Below the pieces are notes generated by a model, which did no database searches, was not told the DNA's origin, and saw nothing but the letters and a program-made list of their open reading frames with translations. A stretch of DNA of 64,000 nt. It comes from Rhizobium sp. BG4 (GTDB lineage Bacteria; Pseudomonadota; Alphaproteobacteria; Rhizobiales; Rhizobiaceae). Location of the stretch: positions 2,409,001-2,473,000 of the forward strand of contig NZ_CP044125.1 in the NCBI RefSeq assembly GCF_016864575.1, written 5' to 3'. The translations under genes were made by a program, and so were the position numbers. This document shows, piece after piece, positions 25,677 through 37,528 of this stretch (within the stretch, counting starts at the first letter, position 1; each line of letters opens with the position of its first letter).

Positions 25677-26930
25677 ATGCGGAAATACTCGGTCTTTGCC
25701 GTTGCGAGAGAAGCCCTCCGAGCCCACAAGGGCTGGGAGAAGCAGTGGACCTCTCCGGAACCGCGCGCGGAATACGACGTCATCATCATCGGCGGCGGCG
25801 GCCATGGTCTCGGTGCTGCCTATTACCTTGCCAAGGAGCACGGCATCACCAATGTCGCGGTGCTCGAGAAGGGCTGGCTCGGCGGCGGCAATACCGGCCG
25901 CAACACGACCATCATCCGCTCGAACTATCTCTATGAAGAGAGCATGCACATCTATGAGCATTCGATGAAGCTCTGGGAGAACCTCTCCCAGGACCTCAAC
26001 TACAATGTGATGTACTCGCCGCGCGGCGTGATGATGCTCTCGCATAATGTGCACGACCAGCAGTCCTTCAAGCGCCACATCCACGCGAACCGCCTCTACG
26101 GCATCGACAATGAATGGCTGACGCCGGAGCAGGCCAAGGCCTATTGCCCGCCGCTCGATATCTCGGCGACGGCGCGTTATCCGATCAATGGCGCCGCTCT
26201 GCAGCGCCGTGGCGGCACGGCTCGTCACGATGCGGTTGCCTGGGGCTATGCCCGCGCTGCCTCCGATCGCGGCGTCCACATCATCCAGAATTGCGAAGTC
26301 ACCGGCATCCGCCGCGGACCGGATGGGCGCGTCACCGGTGTCGAGACCAATCGCGGCTATATCGGCGCGAAGAAGATCGGCGTTTCCGCTGCCGGTCACT
26401 CGACCGTCGTCATGAACATGGCCGATGTCCGCGTGCCGCTGCAGTCGAGCCCGCTTCAGGCGCTGGTTTCCGAGCCGCTGAAGCCGATCTTCCCCTGCGT
26501 CGTGATGTCGAACACGGTGCACGCCTATATTTCGCAGTCGGACAAGGGCGAGCTCGTCATCGGCGCCGGTACGGACCAGTATAATTCCTACTCGCAGACC
26601 GGCGGCCTGCAGATCATCACGCATACGCTTGATGCGATCTGTGAACTCTTCCCGATGTTCCGCCGCGTCAAGATGATGCGCCAGTGGGGCGGTATCGTCG
26701 ACAACACGCCGGATCGTTCGGCGATCCAGTCGAAGACGCCGGTTCCGGGTCTTTATGTCAACTGCGGCTGGGGTACCGGCGGCTTCAAGGCGACGCCGGG
26801 TTCGGCGAACCTGTTTGCGCATCTCATCGCCCGCGACGAGCCGCACAAGTTCAATGCTGGGCTGACGCTGGATCGCTTCCGCACCGGCCGCCTGATCGAC
26901 GAGGCAGCGGCTGCCGCCGTTGCGCACTGA
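25677..26930 (+). CDS. soxB: Sarcosine oxidase subunit beta
   Basis: A 417-residue flavoprotein subunit of heterotetrameric sarcosine oxidase, which demethylates sarcosine (N-methylglycine) to glycine, H2O2 and 5,10-methylenetetrahydrofolate. FAD binding is shown by YDVIIIGGGGHGLGAAYYLA. The segment GGGNTGRNTTIIRSNYLY is typical of SoxB, including the histidine/lysine region for covalent FMN further in. The C-terminus GLYVNCGWGTGGFKATPGS is also family-standard. AAGGAG lies 10 nt before ATG 25677. The operon continues with an unusual small gene before soxD. Confidence 0.96.
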   Translation: MRKYSVFAVAREALRAHKGWEKQWTSPEPRAEYDVIIIGGGGHGLGAAYYLAKEHGITNVAVLEKGWLGGGNTGRNTTIIRSNYLYEESMHIYEHSMKLWENLSQDLNYNVMYSPRGVMMLSHNVHDQQSFKRHIHANRLYGIDNEWLTPEQAKAYCPPLDISATARYPINGAALQRRGGTARHDAVAWGYARAASDRGVHIIQNCEVTGIRRGPDGRVTGVETNRGYIGAKKIGVSAAGHSTVVMNMADVRVPLQSSPLQALVSEPLKPIFPCVVMSNTVHAYISQSDKGELVIGAGTDQYNSYSQTGGLQIITHTLDAICELFPMFRRVKMMRQWGGIVDNTPDRSAIQSKTPVPGLYVNCGWGTGGFKATPGSANLFAHLIARDEPHKFNAGLTLDRFRTGRLIDEAAAAAVAH

Positions 26931-27331
26931 TGATTGCGGAGGTCCTCCTTTCGGCAGGACTTGTCATGGGGGCGATGCCCGCAAGCAATGTCGTGCCGGA
27001 AGCCCAGGATTTCCGGCTTCAGAAGATCGAAAGGGCAGGGGGCGAGAAGGACTGGCCCTTTGTTGCTGATAGCGGAATGCTCGCCTGCGCCTTCGTTTTC
27101 CACCAGCCGGCGATCTATTTCCTGCCGTCGGAGGGTGGTTCCAAAGACCGGGCCTACGTGATCGACACGGACTTATACGGAATGGCTTTCGCAAATATCG
27201 GAATAACGGATGTGCTGAAGCCCTATGACAATTTCGAGCAGCTGCTCAAACGGATCGGCCCCTATGTCGCGCTTGGCAGGCGGCTTTGCAATCAACCTCC
27301 CGGAACCATCGTGTCCGGATCGGAACTCTAA
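26930..27331 (+). CDS. Unknown small probable secreted protein inside the sox operon
   Basis: A 133-residue protein I do not recognise. ATG 26930 shares one base with the soxB stop, so translation is coupled. The first ~18 residues (MIAEVLLSAGLVMGAMPAS) look like a short signal peptide. The remainder has two cysteines (LACAF and RRLCNQPP), an aromatic-rich centre (FVFHQPAIYFLPSEGG) and a conserved-looking NFEQLLKRIGPYVALGRRL. soxD follows after 12 bp. Standard soxBDAG operons have no gene here. It may be a recently inserted reading frame, or a periplasmic protein that benefits from coexpression. Confidence 0.6.
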   Translation: MIAEVLLSAGLVMGAMPASNVVPEAQDFRLQKIERAGGEKDWPFVADSGMLACAFVFHQPAIYFLPSEGGSKDRAYVIDTDLYGMAFANIGITDVLKPYDNFEQLLKRIGPYVALGRRLCNQPPGTIVSGSEL

Positions 27332-27343
27332 GACGGGTATCAA

Positions 27344-27682
27344 ATGCTACTGATCTACTGCCCATATTGTCAGGAAGAGCGCTCCGAGCTCGAATTCCGC
27401 GGTGCCGGCGATGCACATATCGCCCGCCCCACCGATATCGCCTCGATCTCCGACGAGGCTTTCGAGGAATATTTCTTCCTGCGCGACAACCCGAAGGGCC
27501 TGATCTTCGAGCGCTGGCGCCACATGCATGGCTGCGGCCGCTTCTTCAATGCGGCGCGCGACACGATCAGCGACAAATTCATCAAGACGTACAAGGCAGG
27601 CGAGCCGAAGCCGGATATCGGCGCGGCCACCATCCCGCACGCCCCCGTCGAAACCCAAGCGACCGAGGGAGACGCGAAATGA
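27344..27682 (+). CDS. soxD: Sarcosine oxidase subunit delta
   Basis: A 112-residue zinc-binding subunit. The N-terminus MLLIYCPYCQEER supplies C6 and C9, and WRHMHGCGRFFN supplies H60 (or H62) and C64, the expected Zn ligands. The rest is the standard SoxD fold with YFFLRDNPKGLIFERW. It is somewhat longer than many homologues because of a C-terminal tail. The last bases ATGA overlap soxA. Confidence 0.95.
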   Translation: MLLIYCPYCQEERSELEFRGAGDAHIARPTDIASISDEAFEEYFFLRDNPKGLIFERWRHMHGCGRFFNAARDTISDKFIKTYKAGEPKPDIGAATIPHAPVETQATEGDAK

Positions 27683-30672
27683 GCGGCGCAAACCGTATTG
27701 CCGGCAAGGGCCGCCTGACGCCTGCCAAGACCGCCCGTTTCACCTTCGACGGCAAGAGCTATACCGCGCTTGAAGGCGATACCGTCGCCTCGGCGCTGAT
27801 TGCCAACGGCATTCACCTCGTCGGCCGCTCGTTCAAGTATCACCGTCCGCGCGGCATCCTGTCGGCCGGTGCGGAAGAGCCGAATGCGCTGATCGACGTG
27901 GCCCGCGACAGCGCCCGCAAACAGCCGAACGTGCGCGCCACGGTTCAGGAAGTCTTCGACGGCATGATCGTCAAGTCGCAGAACCGCTTCCCGTCGCTCG
28001 CCTTCGACATCGGCGGCATCAACAATCTGATGTCGCCCTTCTTTGCGGCCGGCTTCTACTACAAGACCTTCATGTGGCCGAAGGCCGCGTGGAAGCACAT
28101 CTACGAGCCGATGATCCGCCGTGCGGCTGGTCTCGGCGTTGCGCCAACCGAAGCCGATCCCGATCACTATGCCAGCCGCTATGCGCATTGCGACGTGCTG
28201 GTTGCCGGTGCCGGCGTTGCCGGTCTTTCGGCGGCTCTTGCAGCTGCGGAAGCCGGTGCCAGCGTCATCATCTGCGACGAGCAGCCCGATGTCGGTGGCG
28301 CGCTGCGCTACGACAGCGGCGTGAAGATCGACGGCGTCGACGGTTACACCTGGGCGCAGCAGACGGCCGCCAAGTTGCGCGCGATGGACAATGTCCAGGT
28401 GCTGACGCGCACGACTGCCTTCGGCTACTACAACCACAATTTCATCGCGCTTGCCGAGCGCGTGACCGACCATATGGCGAAGCCAGGCCGGGACCTGCCG
28501 CGCGAGCGTCTGTGGCAGGTGCGTGCCAAGCGCGTCATCCTCGCCAACGGCTCGATCGAGCGCCACATGGTGTTCGCCAACAACGACCGTCCGGGCATCA
28601 TGCTGGCCTCCGCCGCCCGCATGTATCTCAACCAGTACGGCGTCGCCGTCGGCGCCAAGGTTGGCGTCTATACGGCGCATGACTCGGCATATGAAGCGGC
28701 CTTCGATCTGAAGCGCGCCGGTGTGGCGATTGCCGCGATCGTCGATTGCCGTCCGCAGCCGGGTGCCGCTGTTCTCGCCGAGGCACGTTCGCTCGGCATC
28801 GAAGTGCTGACCGGCCATGCCGTCATCGACACGGCAGGCAAGCTGCGCGTCTCCTCGATGAGTGTCGTGCGCAATGGCGGCGGTTCGCCGCACAAGATCG
28901 CCATCGATGCGCTGCTGGTTTCGGCCGGCTGGACGCCTTCGGTGCACCTGTTCTCGCAGTCGCGCGGCAAGGTGAAGTTCGAGGTGGAAACCGAACGTTT
29001 CCTGCCGGGCACCTATGCCCAGGAATGCCTCTCTGTCGGCGCCTGCAACGGTACCGACGACCTGCAGCAGACGATCGAGGAATCGCTCGCCGCTGGCGAG
29101 CTCATGGCTCAGGCATCGGGCAAGCAGGCGAGTGGCAAGATCAGCATCTCGGCCGAGCAGGCCTTCCAGTGGACGGGCGGGATGATCGGCGCTGCCGAAG
29201 GTGCCGGCCCCGATACGAGCGCCAAGGCTTTCATCGACTTCCAGCACGACGTCTGCGCCAAGGATATCCGCCTCGCGGTTCGCGAAGGCATGCATTCGAT
29301 CGAGCACATCAAGCGCTTCACGACGAACGGCATGGCTTCTGACCAGGGCAAGCTTTCCAACATGCACGGCCTGGCGATCGCCGCCGAAATGCTCGGCAAG
29401 GACATCCCGCAGGTGGGTCTCACGACCTTCCGCGCACCGTACACGCCTGTTACCTACGGAACGCTGATTGCGCATTCGCGCGGCGAGCTGTTCGATCCGA
29501 CGCGCAAGACGCCGCTCCACCAGTGGGAAGAGGCCCATGGCGCCGTGTTCGAGGACGTCGGCAACTGGAAGCGTGCCTGGTTCTACCCGCGTGCGGGCGA
29601 GACCATGCATCAGGCCGTTGCGCGTGAATGCAAGACGGCGCGTGACGTGGCTGGTGTCTTCGACGCCTCCACCCTCGGCAAGATCGAGGTGGTCGGTCCC
29701 GATGCGGCCCAGTTCATGAACCTGATGTACACCAACGCCTGGGACACGCTAAAGCCCGGCAAGTGCCGCTACGGCATCATGACGCGCGAAGACGGCTTCG
29801 TTTACGACGACGGCGTCGTCGGCCGCCTCAGCGAGGATCGCTTCCATGTGACGACGACAACAGGCGGTGCGCCGCGCGTTCTCAACCACATGGAAGATTA
29901 CCTGCAGACCGAGTTCCCGCATCTGAACGTTTGGCTGACCTCGGTCACCGAACAATGGGCGGTTATCGCCGTGCAGGGTCCGAAAGCGCGCGAGATCATT
30001 GCTCCGCTCGTCGAAGGCGTCGATATTTCCAACGAAGCCTTCCCGCACATGAGCGTTGCCGAATGCAAGGTCATGGGTGTTCCGGCCCGTCTGTTCCGCG
30101 TCTCGTTCACCGGTGAAGCCGGTTTCGAAATCAACGTTCCTGCCGATTATGGCCAGGCCGTTCTCGAAGCCGTCTGGGCCAATGCCGAGCCGCTCGGTGC
30201 CTGCGCCTACGGCACCGAGACGATGCACGTGCTGCGCGCTGAGAAGGGCTACATCATCGTCGGTCAGGATACCGACGGTACGGTTACGCCTGACGATGCC
30301 GGCCTCTCCTGGGCTGTGTCCAAGAAGAAGACCGATTTCGTCGGTATCCGCGGCCTGAAGCGTATCGACCTGACGAAGGAAGGCCGCAAGCAGCTGGTCG
30401 GTCTCGTCACCAAGGACCCGAAGGTCGTTCTGGAAGAAGGCGCGCAAGTCGTCGCCAATCCGAACGAGCCGAAGCCGATGACCATGCTCGGCCACGTGAC
30501 CTCGTCCTACTGGTCGGAAAATTGCGGCCGGTCGATCGCCTTCGCGCTTGTTGCCGGTGGCCGTGCGCGGATGGGCGAGACGCTCTATATCCCGATGCCC
30601 GACAAGACGATCGCGGTCGAGGTGACTGACATGGTGTTCTTTGACAAGGAAGGAGGCCGGATCAATGGCTGA
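27679..30672 (+). CDS. soxA: Sarcosine oxidase subunit alpha
   Basis: A 997-residue subunit. Domains in order: a ferredoxin-like N-terminal region (GRSFKYHRPRGILSAGAEE), an NAD-binding FAD/NAD fold (VLVAGAGVAGLSAALAAAEAG at about 173), and a C-terminal aminomethyltransferase (GcvT-like) part that binds tetrahydrofolate (FTGEAGFEINVPADYGQAVL; DFVGIRGLKR). Together with SoxB it forms the active site and channels the methyl group to folate. It overlaps soxD by 4 nt and soxG by 8 nt, showing a tightly packed operon. Length is normal for the family. Confidence 0.96.
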   Translation: MSGANRIAGKGRLTPAKTARFTFDGKSYTALEGDTVASALIANGIHLVGRSFKYHRPRGILSAGAEEPNALIDVARDSARKQPNVRATVQEVFDGMIVKSQNRFPSLAFDIGGINNLMSPFFAAGFYYKTFMWPKAAWKHIYEPMIRRAAGLGVAPTEADPDHYASRYAHCDVLVAGAGVAGLSAALAAAEAGASVIICDEQPDVGGALRYDSGVKIDGVDGYTWAQQTAAKLRAMDNVQVLTRTTAFGYYNHNFIALAERVTDHMAKPGRDLPRERLWQVRAKRVILANGSIERHMVFANNDRPGIMLASAARMYLNQYGVAVGAKVGVYTAHDSAYEAAFDLKRAGVAIAAIVDCRPQPGAAVLAEARSLGIEVLTGHAVIDTAGKLRVSSMSVVRNGGGSPHKIAIDALLVSAGWTPSVHLFSQSRGKVKFEVETERFLPGTYAQECLSVGACNGTDDLQQTIEESLAAGELMAQASGKQASGKISISAEQAFQWTGGMIGAAEGAGPDTSAKAFIDFQHDVCAKDIRLAVREGMHSIEHIKRFTTNGMASDQGKLSNMHGLAIAAEMLGKDIPQVGLTTFRAPYTPVTYGTLIAHSRGELFDPTRKTPLHQWEEAHGAVFEDVGNWKRAWFYPRAGETMHQAVARECKTARDVAGVFDASTLGKIEVVGPDAAQFMNLMYTNAWDTLKPGKCRYGIMTREDGFVYDDGVVGRLSEDRFHVTTTTGGAPRVLNHMEDYLQTEFPHLNVWLTSVTEQWAVIAVQGPKAREIIAPLVEGVDISNEAFPHMSVAECKVMGVPARLFRVSFTGEAGFEINVPADYGQAVLEAVWANAEPLGACAYGTETMHVLRAEKGYIIVGQDTDGTVTPDDAGLSWAVSKKKTDFVGIRGLKRIDLTKEGRKQLVGLVTKDPKVVLEEGAQVVANPNEPKPMTMLGHVTSSYWSENCGRSIAFALVAGGRARMGETLYIPMPDKTIAVEVTDMVFFDKEGGRING

Positions 30673-31213
30673 GACCGCAACCCGTAGATCCGTTCTCGCC
30701 GGCCGTCAGGGCGGCTCCTGGGCCGTGCGCCTGACACCCGCGGCAAACGCCACCCGCGTTGCGCTGCGCGCGCCGCAGGCTTCGCTTTCGGCCCTGTCGT
30801 CGGCGCTCGGCGTCACCATCCCGAACGCGCCGAAGACCTCCGGCCGCGTCAATGGCCGCTCGGTTCTCTGGATCGGGCCGGATGAATGGCTGGTCATCGA
30901 CGAGAATGGCGGCGACCTGATGGGCGCGCTTGCCGGTGCCGGCGTGCTGCATTCGGCAACCGACGTCTCGCACCGCAATGTCGGCATCATCGTTTCCGGC
31001 CCGGGCGCCGAACTGGCGCTTGCTTCCGGCTGCCCGCAGGACCTGTCGCTTGCGGCTTTCCCTGTCGGCGCCTGCTCGCGCACCATCTTCGGCAAGGCCG
31101 AGATCGTCATCTTCCGTACCGAGGACGATACGTTCCGCGTCGAGTGCTGGCGCTCCTTCGCCGACTTCGTCTTCGGCCTGCTCGCCGACGGCGCGGAAGA
31201 CGCGGCGCATTAA
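30665..31213 (+). CDS. soxG: Sarcosine oxidase subunit gamma
   Basis: A 182-residue subunit of the heterotetramer. Typical family stretches are GRVNGRSVLWIGPDEWLVID, ATDVSHRNVGIIVSGPGA and FRVECWRSFADFVFGLL. ATG 30665 lies inside the end of soxA. No purU or folD gene follows, although these often continue sox operons in other bacteria; instead a convergent vapC gene ends 7 bp away. Confidence 0.93.
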   Translation: MAETATRRSVLAGRQGGSWAVRLTPAANATRVALRAPQASLSALSSALGVTIPNAPKTSGRVNGRSVLWIGPDEWLVIDENGGDLMGALAGAGVLHSATDVSHRNVGIIVSGPGAELALASGCPQDLSLAAFPVGACSRTIFGKAEIVIFRTEDDTFRVECWRSFADFVFGLLADGAEDAAH

Positions 31214-31220
31214 GGCCCAG

Positions 31221-31646
31221 CTAGCACAAGATCATATCCAGATAGCCGGTTTCGGCTATCTGGCCGATTGCTGCGTCTCGCGTCACGAGTGGAATCCTTC
31301 TGGTCCGGGCGGTTGCCAGCAAGTAGCAATCGCCGGGATCGCGGTGTCCGGTCACAACGACCACATTTGCAGCTTCGATGGCGATGCGCTGGCCGATCGG
31401 AATGATCCTGGCGCCCGTCTCCCGGACGGCTGCGCGAAACCATTTCGTGACGGTGATATCGCCGATATGGGGAGCGTTCTTCTGCTTTCGGACGGCGAGC
31501 GATAGTTCCCAAGCAGTGATTGGGGAAACATAAAGTAGATTGGCTTGCTGGCTCTCGCCGATGGCGAGCAAGGCTTCGGGCGCGAGATCAACGGCTCCGC
31601 TCACGAGCCAATAGAGTGTGTGAGTGTCGAGCAGCACTCCCCGCAA
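31221..31646 (-). CDS. vapC: VapC-type PIN-domain toxin
   Basis: A 141-residue PIN-domain nuclease of a type II toxin-antitoxin pair. The acidic active site is intact: D7 in LLDTHTLYW, E47 in ITAWELSL, D103/D106 in HRDPGDCYLLATA and D124 in VTRD. VapC toxins cleave tRNA or rRNA when free of antitoxin. The start is 9 nt after the stop of the small upstream gene, the layout expected for antitoxin-toxin pairs. It is convergent with soxG and has no visible terminator. Confidence 0.88.
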   Translation of the reverse strand: MRGVLLDTHTLYWLVSGAVDLAPEALLAIGESQQANLLYVSPITAWELSLAVRKQKNAPHIGDITVTKWFRAAVRETGARIIPIGQRIAIEAANVVVVTGHRDPGDCYLLATARTRRIPLVTRDAAIGQIAETGYLDMILC

Positions 31647-31655
31647 GCGAAGTCC

Positions 31656-31826
31656 CTATTTTTGTTTTTTGTCGAGCGTTTGCGAGGCGATGGGTTTGGT
31701 GAGATCGACACCCTTGCGAAGATCGAGCGCCTGACCTTTGAGCGCGCCGACACCGCGGACAGTTACAAACTGTCCGGTTTTGCTGTCACGTACGGTGACG
31801 GTGGACTGCTTCAACACCTTGGTCAT
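31656..31826 (-). CDS. Probable antitoxin partner of VapC
   Basis: A 56-residue basic protein, read from ATG 31826. It contains STVTVRDSKTGQFVTVRGVG and a polar tail ending TLDKKQK. An in-frame ATG at 31916 would lengthen it to 86 residues but would overlap the MaoC gene by 29 nt, so the shorter form is preferred. I do not recognise the family; the TVRDSKTGQFVTV stretch is reminiscent of short antitoxins in rhizobia annotated only as hypothetical. The antitoxin role is inferred from position directly before the PIN toxin. Confidence 0.5.
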   Translation of the reverse strand: MTKVLKQSTVTVRDSKTGQFVTVRGVGALKGQALDLRKGVDLTKPIASQTLDKKQK

Positions 31827-31887
31827 GAGCTCAACATAGTATGTTTCAAGCCCGAATGCGAGAGGGTGGCTTTCCGGAATTGTAACT

Positions 31888-32373
<486 letters not shown>

Positions 32374-32463
32374 TCAGTCCTCGTCAAAACGGCCGCAGGC
32401 GTGAAGCCTTATCGCGCCTTTATGACGTTTGCGACAAGGATTCGCCGGGGATGGCCGGGAAGC

Positions 32464-34434
32464 CTAATTTTCCAGATAGAACATAGCGCTGCGGGCGGGA
32501 AGGGTTACCGCCGGGGCGACTTTTTTACCGCCCGAGCGGCTGAGCTCGCGCCATCCGGATCCGGCCGGCAGCGTGAAGGGAAGCGGATCGTTCGACCGGT
32601 TGAAGACGATGGCGAGCCGGACGATTTTGCGCGCGGTTCCGTCCCGGGTCGCGAGCATCATGCCGAAGGAGGCAAGGTTCGGTGTTTCCCATTCGCCCGT
32701 CGTCATCGGTTGTCCGGACGGAGAGAGCCAGGCGACATCGCCGTTGCCGGTGAAGAAGTTGCTTTCGGAGAAGACGGAGAAGCGCTTCCTGAGGCCGGAG
32801 ACGAAGGCCGTGTGGGCGATCAGCTCGTCGTCCAGCGCCTTCCAGTCGACCCAGGTGATCTCGTTATCCTGACAATAGGCGTTGTTGTTGCCGCGCTGGG
32901 TGCGGCCGCCTTCGTCGCCTGCCGTCAGCATGATGCTGCCGCGGCTGGCGAAGAGCGTGGCAATCAGCGCCATCAGGTCGGCGCGGCGCCTGGCGTTGAT
33001 ATCGGGATATTTGGTCTCGCCTTCGACGCCGTTGTTCCACGAGTGGTTCTCGTTGTGGCCGTCGCGGTTGGCTTCGCCATTCGCCTCGTTGTGCTTGCCG
33101 TTATAGGAGACGAGGTCTTTCAGCGTGAAGCCGTCATGGGCGGCGAGGAAGTTGACGCTGCGGGTGGCCTGGCGGCCATCACGGCCGAAAATGTCGGAGG
33201 AGCCGGCGAGTGCCGTTGCGAGCGGCCCGGTCTTCCAGTCGTCGCCGCGCCAGTAGCAGCGGATGTCGTCGCGGACGCGATCGTTCCATTCCAGGAAGGG
33301 GGCGGGGAAATTGCCGAGCTGGTAGCCGCCGGGGCCGATATCCCAGGGCTCGGCGATCATGACCCGGTCGGCAAGGACCTCGTCGGCGAGGAGCGCGGTC
33401 AGCGTCTGGCCGCGGCCCTCGAAGCCGCTGGCGGTCCGGCCGAGGACCGGCGCCAGATCGAAGCGGAAGCCATCGATGCCGGCGCCGAGGACGAAATGCC
33501 TGAGGCTGTCGACGATCAGCTGGCGGACATAGGGATGGTCGCAGGCAACGGTGTTGCCGGTTCCGGTGTCGTTGACGAGTTCGCCGTTGCGGCCGGGCAG
33601 GTGGTGGTAGAAGGAGAGATTGTCCAGACCGCGCAGCGACAGCGTCGTGCCATAGCGGTCGCTCTCGCCGGTATGGTTGAAGACGAGGTCGAGGATGACG
33701 GCGATGCCTTCGGCATGCAGCTTGGCGACCGTATCCCTGAGTTCGGCCATGCCGCCAGGGCAGAGGCGCGGATCGAGCGCCATGAAGGCGACAGGGTTAT
33801 AGCCCCAGCCATTGGTGAGATTGAGCGGCGGCAGATGGCGCTCGTCGATCCAGGCGGTGATCGGCATCAGCTCGATCGCATCGACGCCGATCCGCTTCAG
33901 GTGGGTGATGATCGAGGGATGGGCCAGCGCCGCCACCGTGCCGCGCTGCTTTTCGGGCACATCAGGATGCAGGATCGTGAAGGGTTTGACGGCCACTTCG
34001 TAGATGAAGCCGCCGGGGTGGAAGAGCGGCTTGCCGGGTTTGGCCTTCTGGTCGCGGGTGACGATCGCTTTCGGCATCAGATCCTGGGTGTCTTCGCCCA
34101 AGATGCCCAGGCGCGGATCGTGCTTGAAAGGCCTGTCGATCTCTTTGGCATAGGGGTCGACGAGGAGTTTCGAGGGGTCGAACCAGAGGCCGTTGTCAGG
34201 CGAATAGATGCCATCGGCTCGTAGGCCGTAGCGGGCGCCTTCCTTCAGATTGTCGACGAAGAGGCGATGGAAGTGGCCGTCCTCGCGCGCCATAGGCAGG
34301 CGCGCGACTTCCTTGTTGCCGCTCTTGTCGAAAAGGCAGAGCTGGATCTCTGCGGCGTGGTGCGACCAGACTGTGAACTCGACGCCGGTTTCGAAAAGAA
34401 CGGCGCCGCCTTGTGCCCTGTTGTCTGCCCGCAT
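32464..34434 (-). CDS. glgX: Glycogen debranching enzyme GlgX
   Basis: A 656-residue GH13 isoamylase-type enzyme that hydrolyses the alpha-1,6 branch stubs left after phosphorylase trimming. It has an N-terminal CBM48-like domain (TGVEFTVWSHHAAEIQLCLF). The catalytic barrel contains LDLVFNHTGE, the nucleophile Asp in GIDGFRFDLAPVLG, the acid Glu in VMIAEPWDIGPGGY and AAHDGFTLKDLVSY. Length equals the enterobacterial enzyme. It is the last glg gene, 10 bp after pgm. Confidence 0.95.
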   Translation of the reverse strand: MRADNRAQGGAVLFETGVEFTVWSHHAAEIQLCLFDKSGNKEVARLPMAREDGHFHRLFVDNLKEGARYGLRADGIYSPDNGLWFDPSKLLVDPYAKEIDRPFKHDPRLGILGEDTQDLMPKAIVTRDQKAKPGKPLFHPGGFIYEVAVKPFTILHPDVPEKQRGTVAALAHPSIITHLKRIGVDAIELMPITAWIDERHLPPLNLTNGWGYNPVAFMALDPRLCPGGMAELRDTVAKLHAEGIAVILDLVFNHTGESDRYGTTLSLRGLDNLSFYHHLPGRNGELVNDTGTGNTVACDHPYVRQLIVDSLRHFVLGAGIDGFRFDLAPVLGRTASGFEGRGQTLTALLADEVLADRVMIAEPWDIGPGGYQLGNFPAPFLEWNDRVRDDIRCYWRGDDWKTGPLATALAGSSDIFGRDGRQATRSVNFLAAHDGFTLKDLVSYNGKHNEANGEANRDGHNENHSWNNGVEGETKYPDINARRRADLMALIATLFASRGSIMLTAGDEGGRTQRGNNNAYCQDNEITWVDWKALDDELIAHTAFVSGLRKRFSVFSESNFFTGNGDVAWLSPSGQPMTTGEWETPNLASFGMMLATRDGTARKIVRLAIVFNRSNDPLPFTLPAGSGWRELSRSGGKKVAPAVTLPARSAMFYLEN

Positions 34435-34444
34435 GTGCCCCCGG

Positions 34445-36082
<1,638 letters not shown>

Positions 36083-37525
36083 TCACTTGCCTTTCGGGGC
36101 GAGGCTTGAATACAGGGCAGCGTAGCGTTCGGCGCTCTTCTCCCACGAGACATCCGATTTCATGCCCTGCTTTTGCAGTTGGGTCCAGACTTTTTGATCC
36201 GCATAGAGTGTCATCGCGCGGCGGATGGCCTGTAGCATACCCTCAGCCGTGACGGGAGAAAACTGTATTCCTGTCGCAACTTTAGCCGCAAGCGCGGCAT
36301 GGTTAGCATCGATTACCGTGTCGTTGAGGCCACCGGTGCGGGCGACGATCGGCACGCAGCCGTAGCGCAGGCCATAGAGCTGCGTCAGGCCGCAAGGCTC
36401 GAATCGCGAGGGGATGATGATCGCGTCGCAGCCGGCCTGCATCAGGTGGGACATCGGCTCGTTATAGCCGATCGAGATGCCGATGCGGCCGGGGTGACGC
36501 GCGGCAGCGGCGAGCAGCGAGCCTTCGAGCGCCGGATCGCCGGAGCCGAGAATGGCGAGCTTGCCGCCGAGCGCGACGATCTGGTCGGCCGTCGCGGCGA
36601 TCAGGTCCATACCCTTCTGCCAGGTCAGGCGGCTGATGATGCAGAAGATCGGTGCGTCGTCGTCGTGCAGGCGGAAGAATTCGGAGATCGACTTGCGATT
36701 CTCGGCGCGGTTCTTCAGCGTCGCCGGGCCGTAATGGGTGTGGACGACTGGGTCGGTCGCCGGGTTCCAGATATCGGCGTCGATACCGTTGACGATGCCG
36801 TGCAGCGCGTCGCGGCGGCTGGCAATGACGCCCTCGAGACCCATGCCGAATTCCGGCGTCAGGATTTCGTCCGCATAGGACGGACTGACCGTGGTGATCG
36901 CCCAGGAAGTCTGCAGGCCGCCCTTGAGATAGCCGATATGGCCGTAATATTCGATGCTCTCGGTGGAGAAGGCATGCGGCGGCAGGCGAAGACCGGGGAA
37001 GATCTCGGCGCCGAACTGGCCCTGGAAGGCGATGTTGTGGACGGTGAGAACGCTCGGCAGTTCCGGCGTCGGGTAGTAGCGCATGTAGACGGGCGTGAGT
37101 GCTGCCTGCCAGTCATGGGCATGGACGAGATCCGGGCGCCAGTCGGGCATCAGGCCGGCAGCGATCTCGGCGCCTGCCAGAGACAGGGCGGCAAAGCGCC
37201 GCCAGTTGTCGGGATAGTCCTTGCCGGTCTGGTCCAGATAGGGACCGCCCGGGCGATCGTAATAGGCGGGGGCATCGAGCACGAGGATATCGAGACCCTC
37301 GTGCTGCACTTCCAGAACCGTCGCAGGCTCTCCCAGGAGATCATCGAACTGAAGGCGGACGACCGGATTGCGAATGGCCCGCATGACGGCCGGATAGCCG
37401 GGCATGAGGGTCTTCGTCTCGATACCGAACCGCTTGAGAGCGATGGGCAGGGCGCCCGCCACATCGGCGAGCCCCCCTGTTTTGATCAAAGGGAAGACTT
37501 CGGACGAAACCGAAAGAACTTTCAT
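36083..37525 (-). CDS. glgA: Glycogen synthase (ADP-glucose)
   Basis: A 480-residue GT5 glycosyltransferase that adds glucose from ADP-glucose to the growing alpha-1,4 chain. The N-terminal ADP-glucose-binding lysine is in [17 protein letters not shown] (K15 of the KTGGL motif). The C-terminal part has [20 protein letters not shown] and [11 protein letters not shown], which are family standards. It is separated by 3 bp from glgC upstream and 6 bp from pgm downstream, so is plainly part of one operon. Confidence 0.96.
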   Translation of the reverse strand: MKVLSVSSEVFPLIKTGGLADVAGALPIALKRFGIETKTLMPGYPAVMRAIRNPVVRLQFDDLLGEPATVLEVQHEGLDILVLDAPAYYDRPGGPYLDQTGKDYPDNWRRFAALSLAGAEIAAGLMPDWRPDLVHAHDWQAALTPVYMRYYPTPELPSVLTVHNIAFQGQFGAEIFPGLRLPPHAFSTESIEYYGHIGYLKGGLQTSWAITTVSPSYADEILTPEFGMGLEGVIASRRDALHGIVNGIDADIWNPATDPVVHTHYGPATLKNRAENRKSISEFFRLHDDDAPIFCIISRLTWQKGMDLIAATADQIVALGGKLAILGSGDPALEGSLLAAAARHPGRIGISIGYNEPMSHLMQAGCDAIIIPSRFEPCGLTQLYGLRYGCVPIVARTGGLNDTVIDANHAALAAKVATGIQFSPVTAEGMLQAIRRAMTLYADQKVWTQLQKQGMKSDVSWEKSAERYAALYSSLAPKGK

Positions 37526-37528
37526 ATG

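Noticed and set aside
27370..29610. 746-codon open frame on - opposite soxD/soxA
   Set aside because: Antisense shadow of soxA; composition is not protein-like (many Arg/His/Asp) and no family signature is seen.
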